Shown in pieces: positions 1 to 8,618 of a DNA stretch of 15,979 nucleotides. Numbering within the stretch: position 1 is the stretch's first letter; each line of letters starts with the position of its first letter. The position numbers were made by a program, and so were the translations under genes. The stretch spans positions 1 through 15,979 of the forward strand of contig RXOD01005087.1 of assembly GCA_005223375.1 (NCBI GenBank). The letters are read 5' to 3'. Below the pieces are notes generated by a model. It saw only the letters and a program-made list of their open reading frames with translations, was not told the DNA's origin and made no database searches. The stretch is from Amoebophrya sp. AT5.2 (taxonomy: Eukaryota; Sar; Dinophyceae; Syndiniales; Amoebophryaceae).

Positions 1-63
1 TCAGGACGGACAGGCTACAGCAGCCGCAGCGAGGTGGTGCGTTTGCTTCCAGAACCACACGGC

Positions 64-2606
64 TCAGCAGAGTGCCAAGGCCGATCCCTGCTCTTCTGGC
101 GGCAGCGAGTCGTTGCGATGAGGCCAAAAAAGAGCCAAAACGGGCCAAAAAATAAGGTGACGGCCGTTTTTTAAAAAGATGCGTCTAACAATGCATTTTT
201 TTGAGCTGTAATCCTCGTCGGTGGGCAAAAGCCCGTATGCGGAGGGGGAAAAAGAAGCTTCAACAGCATCAGCTTCTTCACAATCATTATCCACCATCAT
301 GCAGTTGAGTTCGAGGACCTCCCCCACCACCACGCAGCAGACGAATCCCCGGTTGTTCGTATAGTCCAAGGCCGCGCCGACGGAGAGCAGATGCACGTTG
401 GGCCGGGGCGATGCGGGGGGGCAATTCCTCAGGAGGACGTCGTGCCACGCGTCGCTCGTCGTCCAGTGGGGCAAGGCTTCCAGGGCTATCTGCCGCATAG
501 CGACGTCGGTGGACGTCGCCGCAGCAGCATTATTGCGCCCAGGACCGGCCAGAGAACCAGAAGAAGACTTGCTGCCGCCCTGGTGGGAATTTTGATTTTC
601 ACGATCACCTTATGCTTATCCAGAGTCAGAGGGGGGGCTACAGCTACTAGTCAAAAAGAAACTTATAAACTCAAATCGGTTCGCATTCACGAAGATCAAT
701 CAAGGTGTATCTCCGCACGCCCTCGGACTGCATGTACCTGCGTGCTCTGCAGTCCGAATGCGTGCGGGATTTCTCCCTCCCAGTGGAAGTGCGCCATTTT
801 CAGGTTCGGCGGCAGCAGCCCGTGTCCCACGACGTGCTCGAAAAACTCACTCCGCAGCTCACCGAAAAACTCCTCGTCGCTCAGAATGCTTTCATTCTTC
901 ACCTTCGACAGTTTTTGCGACTCAAACACCAGCTCGCGGTGTCGGCTCCGCGCCTTCTGCGCCCACAGCCTCGCCGCGTCGGTCGTCACGGAGTGGGAGG
1001 GAATTGCGCTTGGGGCTGTATTTGGGGTCGTGGCGGTACTAGGAGGAGATGCAGCAGCTCCTGTGCTGCTGCTCGAACTAGACGAGAGCGTTCGATCACT
1101 GCCGGCTCGTTTCGCAATGGCCTCCACCACCGCTTCTTGTATCGCGGACTCCAAGTTTTTCTCCTTCAGGCTCAGTCGTTCCACGCTCGGCGAAACTTTC
1201 GCAGCCAGCATACCGACGTCCGCCTCGGCAGTCTCGCCGCATTTTGGCGAAGCAAACAACCACGTCTCCACCGCGGCGTCTTTGTCTTCTTTTTCTTCTT
1301 TGCTTCCACCAGACAACAATCCCCCCATCCAGGACGCCACGCCTCCGCTGGTCGACCCGCTCCAGGCGGCACTGTCGGCTAAGACTTTCGCGGGCTGCGC
1401 GTACAGGGACAAGAGGTCCCGAGGGAGCACCTCCAGCTCGTCGGGAATGAGGATCTTCGGATCGACCTTCAGCCACCGCCGCGTGCCCTTCGACTTGCTG
1501 ATGTCGAGACAGTAAGCGATACACGCGCGCGCAATCATCGCGTTCAGTTTCTGCTCGGGCTCGAAGGCGTAAAACTGCTGCTCCTGCTGGATCTTCTGCT
1601 GCAGGGCGCCGACCTTGGCCGCGATTGAACTTGTTGTTTCCGATTGTTGATGTTGTTGCGCGCTTCCCACTTGTACTTTATCGGAACAACCAGTCTCCTT
1701 TTTGTCCTGGAGGTAGAAGCCGCACAGATTCAGCATCCGCTCTCCGGAAGAGAACTGCAGAAGCTCGCGCCGCAATTTGTCGTTCTTGGCGGGGAAGGAG
1801 GTTAAGCTGTGTCGTGAGCGAGAGTGGGAATGAGAGCGAGAACGAAGCAAGTACTTAACTTAGTCTTAGCTTAGTTAAGTGTAGTAGTACGGTACTGGGT
1901 TTGATCCTCGATTACGATTTGAAAAAAGACTAATTAAGTAGCCGGCTGTTCTTCTCATACCTGAAGCTGTTCATCAAATCCTGGACCATAAACAGACTCC
2001 AATGTAAATTGACTACCCCTTCAAGAAGCAGTTGTCGAGCAGAACGGAAAGGCAGTGGAGGCTTGTGAGACTCGGGTCTTCCGTGATCAGCTCCAACCCC
2101 GCCTTCTTCAACGCGTCGCAGTGCGCGGACACGAAACCCAGCAAATCCGGCATGAACCCCTTCGCTGCCACCAGCCCAGAAAACTGCTCCTTCACGGCCT
2201 CGGTTTTTCCAGAAAACCTGTGGTCACAAGAACGAAGGTTGATGTGATTTAGTGTTGATTTGCGTTTGCCTCCGGGCGGAGATGGAGAAACAATAATCAA
2301 ATTGTACGCTTGGTTCCGTTTTTTGCGCAGCTTTTCGTGGTCCACCGCGGTGCTACCCGCGGGCCTTAGGTATTCCCGCGCGCCGGACAAGACGGGCTGT
2401 ATCCACCACCACCCGAGGTACAAAGCAATCACAAGCACCAACGCCTGAAAAACGGGCGACATCTCGATGGGAGGAGGGCCGGTGGGTGGTCGGACTCCCG
2501 CGCCCGGCGGCGGACCTTGTTCCGGGGGCACGCCGTCCGCCCGAGGCTGCCCGTCGGGAGCAGGACCACCGCCCCCGGAAGCAGCCATTGACGACGTCGG
2601 ATCCAT
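64..2606 (-). CDS. Gene D: orphan protein with one N-terminal membrane segment, 4 exons
   Basis: I do not recognise the family. The model joins 2606-2308, 2217-2017, 1806-738 and 579-64. The introns are GT-AG (90, 210 and 158 nt) and every junction stays in frame, giving about 694 residues. The chosen start reads MDPTSSMAASGGGG; the frame is also open upstream to about 2702. Residues 1-48 are Gly/Pro-rich and probably disordered. Residues 51-70 (FQALVLVIALYLGWWWIQ) form one hydrophobic membrane segment. A charged, mostly helical body follows, including LRRELLQF and LNAMIARACIAYCLD, with Ser-rich and Gln-rich inserts. Exon 4 contains EALPHWTTSDAWHDVLLRNC. The last 40 or so codons before the TGA at 64-66 are AT-rich and could be intron (possible GTTAGA donor near 190), so the C-terminus is uncertain and the gene may continue beyond the window. 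Membrane anchoring is likely; the function is unknown. Confidence 0.72.
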
Positions 2607-3206
2607 GGTCCGAGAAACCGATTCCTCGTTCTTTGGGCTTATTATATATTCCGGCCGATTGAAGATCTTGTTGTGACAGCCTCGAGCGATAATTAAAAGC
2701 AAATAGGAAAGGAAGTTGTACGTAGGTATTGAATGGAGCCGTCGCGGACAAGGAAAAAAGTGTAAAGTGAAAGCGATGCTCTAGGATGTTGTTCTGGTGC
2801 GTCTGCGTGTTAGGGCTACAGCTGTGTTGTCTACTTGTAGTTGCAGCTGCGCTGATATAGTTGCACAGTAGGTCTACTAAAAAGGTACTTAAATGCCGAT
2901 AGACTGATAATCCTCCGATCTGAGCGGTCACGAAGCGAAAGAATCGGCAAAAGGAACTTGGGTTGATCCCATCACGGTCGCAATGCATCGATCCACATCC
3001 AAGTAGACATGATGAGTTCACGCGAGCGCTGTCTCCTCACTCCGCGGCTCGTCCCTCTCACTTTTCATCTTCATAGGACACAAGAATCACAAGATGTGCT
3101 AAAGACTAGCTCAGCCAGAACACATTCATCGCGATGTCATGATGACTGCACTGACGTATGATCTAGTTGGAATACTGATGAAAATGACCAGGTCCGCCGC
3201 TCTTCG
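2607..3206. other. Intergenic stretch between genes C and D
   Basis: About 600 bases separate the gene C stop from the gene D start, both on the minus strand. Frames here are short or are upstream extensions of gene D without protein-like composition. The stretch presumably holds the gene C 3' UTR, a promoter or processing region and the gene D 5' UTR. I see no RNA gene, strong hairpin or repeat. Confidence 0.5.
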
Positions 3207-6200
3207 CTACGCGGAGCCTTCTCTTGTCCACATCACGCTCACGTCTACGTCTTTGAAGGTTTCCTGGATGCTTTCCCCGGCGATCACGCTTCCGATGGTC
3301 TCTTGGAACGCCAGCAGCGCTCCTAAAAAAAACCCAATGAAGAAGATCAAACAAAAGTTGGGCATGCCGGAATTCCGCCGAAGCTTCACGCTCACGTACG
3401 TCTGTAAGCAGACTTGCAGCAGCAACAGCTCCCGCTGCTCCTCGTGCTTGGACGTGAGTTCCTGCTCCAGCCTAGCGGAGAGAACGGAAACCAAATCGTC
3501 CTGAGTAGAGGTGTTGGAAATAACCGTGGTGGCTCCGGACTGCTGCGACGACGCGTTCGAGTCGACCGTGCGGGCGGAAGAAGGAGGATCTTGTTCCGCA
3601 GGCGGCTGCTCGAGCAACCCCGTCACGACTATCGGCTGCGGAGCAGGAAGATCTTCAGCTTCCACCTCGCCCAAATTCTCCCCTACTGGTGCTGCGCTCC
3701 TGTGGTTCTTTGTCGTTGTACTCGTCGAGTCGTGCAATGAAGAAGGAGACAAACCCGAACCCGGGGCCGCCCCCGCCCCGCCAGCACCAGCACCCCCCGA
3801 CCCACCGCCCAACAACAATTTCCCGAAGTATTCCACCACCCGCGCGCGCTTCCTCCAGGCGGTGCGCGGCAGGTCGAACACGAAGCTCTGGACGATGTTT
3901 CGCAGCGTGTAGGCTTCCAGCCCATCTCCCCCGTCGTAGAACTTCGCGCTGTCGCGCAGCCACGCTTTCGCGCGGTACAGCTGGTACTCCTCCACACCCT
4001 CGTCCACCTGTTGCAGCAGGGACAGGAGCTCCGTTTTTCTCTGCCCGACCATGCGCAACTGGATGCCCTGGAGAAAAAAGCACGCCACATTCTTCATCGC
4101 GAGTGGTATGAACCGTCCAGCTGCTAAGTGGCCTGCTACTAAGCTATAGGAGAGCAGGCGGGCCTGTCAGAGGGGTGGCGGCGCATCGCCAGCGCTCTGA
4201 GTCTGCCCGGGTCGATGAAACACCCGGGCGGTTCCGAGATGCTTCATTGTGGGGGTGAAGGCGATGTTGGGGCTCACAAGGCCATCGACAGGTCAACAGC
4301 GTCGAATCGATCTAGCGTCCTACCAGAAGCCGAGCAGGGGTCCACAGGGTGCAAAGTGTTTCTGCCGATCACAGCTACTCGAAGAAGCACGCCACGTTCT
4401 TCATTAGCAGCTGCAGCAAAAAAAAAAAAATTAACAGCAAAAAACTTAGCAGCTGGACGGTTCATAAGTGGCGGCCACAGGGGACTCGCCGTCTGGAGCG
4501 TCACCAAAAACAGGTAGATGCGCAGCAGGCCGAACGGTAAGTCCACCAGGAACAACGAGATTTTCGCCCCCCGCTCCCGCGCGCACGTCACGTCAAGCTG
4601 CTTGCGGAGGTAGAAGGAGGTCTGCTGCTGCGAAAGGCCCTCGGAGGTCTCGGAGGTCTCGGTCTGTTGAGGTTGACCCCGGAAATTCGTGCTCCTGCCA
4701 GCGCCACTTCTTCGACCACGACCCCCGCCCCCCCGCATCGCGGCGTCTCTTCTTTCGCTCAAAGTCGCATACACGTGGGTCAGCCCGGAGTGCTGGTGTT
4801 TCTGCTTCGTCAGAATCCTCTCGGCGGCCGTGCGATCTGGCCTGTGCATGGTCGTCGAAGAAAATGCCGTCACGTCCCCGTCCTCCTCGTCCCCGCTGTC
4901 GCCGCTTCGAGACGAGTTCGTCGAAGAGGAACAAGACGACACATTATCTTCATAGTCGGAAGAGGAGCCACTGCGATGATAATCTTCAACCTCAACATCT
5001 TTATCATTTGCGCGGCTGCGAGAGGCCGCGCTACTTCTGCGTCTCGCGGATTTCCGATTTTGAGTCAAACGGGAGCGTCGGTTGCTTGTTCTCGAGGGCG
5101 ACGCAAGCGTTCTTCGGCCACTGCTGCGCGCAGAGGAGTACGTTCTTCGGTCCTCCTCGCCGTCTGGCTCATCTGGCGCTTCTTGCTCCCCGCCAGTGGC
5201 AGAAGACGAGGAACTTCGCGTGCTGACTAACAATAGCTGCTCGCGCGTGGGCCGAGCGGGCTTCAGGCTACACTTCGTTTTCGGCAAACGCTCACGTGGT
5301 GGGTCTAGCTGTTGCACTTGCAGCGTCGTGCGGCGATTGAGATCCTCATCACCAGAGTCCTCGCTGTCTGGTGGTGGCACCAGCACACCGGAAGCAGCAG
5401 CACTATCAGGGGGGGCTGCCGCAACTCCTGTTCCTTCTGCTGCACTTGACCGGCGGGGCTTGGCGCTTCGATGTGTTTTTTTCCTGCTTGATGATGGCCT
5501 CCTACTTATTTCGTCAAGAACGACGCTTTCGCTGTTCCTCAGTAAGTCCTCCCTGGTGCCGTTTCCCACGACTTGACCACTGCCGCCGCTTTGCTCACTT
5601 TTGTCCACCTCGAAGTTAAGGTTAACCCCTGGACCGTCCAACACCAGTTCTTTCTCCAGTCGGATCGCGATTTTCCGTTTCTCCTCCCGCAGACGTTTTC
5701 TTGCCCGCTTCAGCGCATCCCTCCCGAGCACCAGCTCGTTTACCCCCCGCACCTTGTTTCCTTCCACGCGCCGCCACAGAAACTTCCACTCCGCGCACGG
5801 GAAGCTTTGTGCGTGCGCCAACATGGCGAGAAAGTTATCGAGAGGGGCAGCACCAGCCGCTAACCAATAATTCATCGATTTGTCATTGTCCCGACGAGGA
5901 TATGCGAGTCGAAACAAATTAATTTGCCAAAATTTATCTTTCGCGCAAGGCAACGCTCTACACGACGTGCGCACCTACACGTGGCTGGTCGACGTGCGCG
6001 TGCCCGGCTGGCAAGAACCCAATGCTAGTACGGCCCGAATTCTTCTGCGAAACGAACCCACAAGAGCCAATCTCTGAAACCAGGGGCGCCGCACAGATTC
6101 CATCTCGCCAATATTAAAAAAATGTACTTGGTCGTTGCCCCCGGTACGGCCCCGAGTTGTTCCATCCTAGAATATGAAGAAGGGGGAGAGTCGGCGGAAG

Positions 6201-7742
6201 ACGTTGAGCGCGTCCCAGTTTTGGAGAACGATGTCGACGTCGAGGAAGTCCTGCAGCCGGCTGTACTGTGTCATGTTTACGATGTCCACGGCGTCCAGGG
6301 CTACGTGCCACACTAGGTCCTGGTGGAGGATGATGTCGGGCGTCGGGAGTTTGTGCAGGTAGTAGTGCTCGAATAACGCCTTTTGCGCGCGGAACATGTT
6401 AGAGATTGAATGGAAAAAAAAAACCAGGTCCGATGGTCATGGTTCAGGTTTAGGCTATTACTTAGCCGTTTTTCGCTGCAAATCTTGTCTGTGCTCTTGT
6501 TCCCATGATCAGTGAATCAGAAACAGAAACAGAATCACGCAGCGATAGTACCCGACTGAGAAGGAGGAGGTTCGCTGGCTGCTTCCTACGGCCGCAATTT
6601 GCTGAGCGATGGGAGCCAGCCCGACACAGAAGATGGAACGACGCAGCGTCCTCGTCGCCCGTGGGGGCGTATGGAAAGGCGAGGCGGGGAACAATCAATC
6701 TCCTGCGAGCGTCTAGGAGGTGCGTATTCTTGTGAACCACCAGACACGTCGGCAAGCCAAAGCCTACACCTGGACCACGACCACCTAAACCTGAGTTTAT
6801 TCTCTCTGAATACCCTTAAACATGAGTGCGATGTAAACCACCGACACGAAGTACAGCGACACGCTCAGGCTCGCCGGCGTCCGCAGCCAGGAGTAGTCCC
6901 CCTCCGTCGCGCCGGCCACAGCGTCCACGTGCGGCAACACTTTCAGGTAGATCACCACAAACTTGCCCGCCATCAGCCACGAGTACGAGATCCAGATCAC
7001 CGCCCCGGTGGCCGCCGCCTCACTCACGTCGTGGTGGTACACGTAGTAACTGATCTGCAGCGCCTCCACGATAAACAAGGGCAAAACCCCGATCTCGGTG
7101 CTGTTATAGAGAGACCGATGGAGGCGGTCCGACTACGCGGCATATAGATCTGCAAACCACACATATTTTGCCTTCTATCTTTGCTTCTATTATGGGACCA
7201 CAGACCGTGCTTCCCCCGAATCGCAGCGAACGCGCAGCACTACACCGAACTGCAGCGCAGGCGCACTGCGCTGTCGGTTTCATCGCTACCATCGCTCCAA
7301 AATAGTCCCGCCTCACTTCGTCCCCTAGTATAATCCCAAACATGTATGAGTATGATTCATTTACATTTCATGCTTTCGCTTCGCAGTTGGACCAGCGCCA
7401 GCGCCAGACATAGATGTAGTAGAAGAAAAAGACGTAGTTCAAGACCAGGGACTGGAAGATGAGCGCGCCCAACGCGGTCGCGAACGCCAGGTTCGTAAAG
7501 GAGAGGCAGTTGTCAGGGTGGCAATGGTTGCGAAAAAAATACAGCCCCTGCTTGCGCAAATTTTTCAAGTAGTGGCCGCCGCTGCTTGAAAAGAAGTTTT
7601 TTGAGGAAGAGGATCCGGCGGACTGGTGCTGACTTGGAATGGAGGAGGGAGCCGCTTGGAGAGAAGAAGCGGACTCGCCAAGTCGGAATGCAGGCGGCGG
7701 CGCGCCCGCGGACTGCTGGTCGTGGCGCGCCGGGTCGATCAT
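3207..7742 (-). CDS. Gene C: multi-pass membrane protein with long Ser/Arg-rich loop, 5 exons
   Basis: The preferred model joins 7742-7393, 7100-6815, 6379-6188, 5905-4466 and 4100-3207, in frame throughout, for about 1,053 residues. Intron 1 is GT-AG (exon ends CGCTG). Introns 2 to 4 are best explained by non-canonical junctions inside short direct repeats. Hydrophobic segments lie near residues 85-113, 120-137, 148-171 and 194-211. They are followed by the polar motif WHVALDAVDIVNM, then a loop of several hundred residues rich in Ser, Arg, Glu and Asp. A second hydrophobic block follows (LVDLPFGLLRIYLFL, then AMKNVACFFLQGIQL), and a last membrane segment lies near the C-terminus (FCLIFFIGFFLGALLAF). 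The WxxALDxVDI and DLPFxLLRI patterns loosely recall TMEM26/TMEM121-like proteins, but I would not assign that family. If introns 3 and 4 instead use canonical-looking sites (6202-5975; donor at 4504), local sequence changes but not the overall fold. Function unknown; location is a membrane. Confidence 0.72.
4101..4471 (-). mobile_element. Introner-like insertion in gene C (non-canonical intron 4) with 22-bp terminal inverted repeats
   Basis: The inverted repeats at 4444-4465 and 4108-4129 match perfectly over 22 bases. Immediately outside them lie CCACTT (4466-4471) and CCACTC (4101-4106), which look like a target-site duplication. Read on the minus strand, both copies are the codons Pro-Leu in the frames of the flanking exons. 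Removing one copy plus the element (365 nt) gives the continuous peptide WPPLAMKNVACFFLQ. The intron would then have no GT-AG ends. Inside are a 13-base A run (T run on the coding strand), a copy of nearby exon sequence at 4381-4404, and a GCCCGGGT/ACCCGGGC hairpin at 4205-4229. No transposase is encoded, so it would be non-autonomous. An alternative is one or two GT/GA-AG introns between 4504 and 4068. Confidence 0.65.
4205..4229. repeat. Small perfect hairpin inside the gene C intron element
   Basis: Arms GCCCGGGT (4205-4212) and ACCCGGGC (4222-4229) are perfectly complementary around a 9-base loop. The hairpin lies in the middle of the inserted element. It could be structural or fortuitous. 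Confidence 0.5.
5906..6193 (-). other. Gene C intron 3 with CGACTC direct repeats at its ends
   Basis: CGACTC occurs at 6188-6193 and 5906-5911, each time as Arg-Leu in the reading frame of the adjacent exon. Splicing between the copies gives NVFRRLAYPRRD and removes 282 nt containing in-frame stops. A GT-AG reading (6202 to 5975, 228 nt) is also in frame but inserts about 20 residues of unremarkable sequence. A perfect 12-base palindrome CAAATTAATTTG sits near the 3' end of the intron. Confidence 0.5.
6380..6814 (-). mobile_element. Gene C intron 2 with imperfect inverted repeats near both ends
   Basis: The stretch at 6424-6455 and the reverse complement of 6762-6794 are alike over about 32 bases with a few differences; the core TCAGGTTTAGG is perfect. 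The coding frames on either side both carry AAGG at the junction, so the splice point is ambiguous. Any placement that keeps frame gives LMFKALFEHYYLHK and a non-GT-AG intron of about 435 nt. A long T tract and CTCTAAC, resembling a branch point, lie before the 3' junction. I read it as an introner-like element. Confidence 0.55.
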
Positions 7743-8212
7743 CGTCGGCCGAGAGATGCAGTAGCAGAACCGAGAGGCTGCAGGCCCTGCTACCGAACCC
7801 GGACGTAGTTTCTCTTTCTGGTGCCGTTAACAATTTCAATTTCTTTCCCATTCCCTGCGTCAACATTTATGCGCAAACCAAGGCAATCGGGACGTAGACC
7901 CAAATTAAGCTACGTCGCAGCTACAAAAGAAAAACAGTTTTACATCAATCAAATATCATGCCGCTACTTGTTTTTATCTTCGGTGGAGTAGTCGCCGGGG
8001 CGTCAAAAAATGCAGCGCAAAAAATTTATCTACGGCTTTCTATATTGTTTCCTCCCCTGCAGCTCATAATGTTGAAAATCGCTCATGACATTTTGATTAT
8101 ATTTGACAGATTTCTTTGTGTTCTTTTCCTTCCGATATACGATTTGCGGTTCATCTTGCGAAATCTCCCTCCATGTCGTGCTCTAAATTGTCAAAAATTT
8201 TCACGAAATTGT

Positions 8213-8276
8213 CACGAACACACGGGGGACGCCGCAGACGACATCACGAACACACGGAGGACGCCGCAGACGACAT
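8213..8276. repeat. Two-copy tandem repeat, 32-bp unit
   Basis: Units at 8213-8244 and 8245-8276 start CACGAACACACGG and end GACGACAT. They differ at a single base (GGGGGAC against GGAGGAC). A partial third start (TCACGAAATTG) lies just upstream. No function is apparent. Confidence 0.85.
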
Positions 8277-8432
8277 CAGGTCTCCTGTAAACGCTGCCTG
8301 GTGTGCGACCTGTCCTCTGCCCTTGCACTTCTCGGACAAATGTAAAGCAAGGCGAGCCAGTGCCAGATCGATACTTGCTTCCGACGTATCAATCTTTCTG
8401 GTAGCAGGAACTACGAATGATTCGTTATCGAA

Positions 8433-8476
8433 GAAAGATGAATGTATCTGATTCGGAATCGATACATTCATCTTTC
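8433..8476. repeat. 44-base near-perfect palindrome
   Basis: Arms of 16 bases (8433-8448 and 8461-8476) are perfectly complementary. The centre TGATTCGGAATC folds again as GATTC/GAATC. The whole forms an almost fully paired hairpin interrupted by one bulged T. It lies about 145 bases past the gene B stop. It may be a relic of a fold-back element or a 3'-end structure. Confidence 0.85.
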
Positions 8477-8618
8477 ACAGGACGCGATGCCGTAGCTCCG
8501 TAGTTTCGATGACTCACAAAAGCTCGATCATCCAGCGTTCTTCGGCAGAAAGTCCGCCGATCAGATCGGCAAGTCGTCCGCCAGACTGCGCAACTGCTCC
8601 ACCAAACTACTTCAACAC

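Larger units (their letters stand above)
7743..8618. other. Intergenic stretch between genes B and C
   Basis: The stretch is AT-rich from about 7920 to 8220 and has no convincing coding frame on either strand. It holds a two-copy 32-bp tandem repeat and a long near-perfect palindrome, listed separately. It presumably also carries the gene B 3' UTR and the gene C 5' region. Confidence 0.5.

Noticed and set aside
121..160. TTTTGGCTC on the minus strand resembles part of the dinoflagellate spliced leader.
   Set aside because: It sits in a local run of TTTTGGC-like repeats, and the rest of the leader does not match.
391..1515. Long plus-strand open frame opposite gene D exons 3 and 4.
   Set aside because: It overlaps well-supported minus-strand exons and has the Arg/Ser/Ala/Pro bias of an antisense shadow.
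1853..1880. Short inverted repeat ACTTAACT/AGTTAAGT in gene D intron 2 as an element end.
   Set aside because: Arms are only 8 bases and the intron has ordinary GT-AG ends in the right phase.
2017..2606. Gene D as a CLPTM1-like protein because of its Gly/Pro-rich start followed by a membrane helix.
   Set aside because: Nothing after the helix resembles that family.
6165..6202. A 36-nt GT-AG intron ending at TTCTAG/GAT in gene C.
   Set aside because: It is in phase, but the exon it would open runs into a TAG just before the next exon and has poor composition.
7958..8290. Plus-strand frame starting MPLLVFIFGGVVAG.
   Set aside because: Hydrophobic content comes from AT-rich sequence, and it runs through the 32-bp tandem repeat; no other support.
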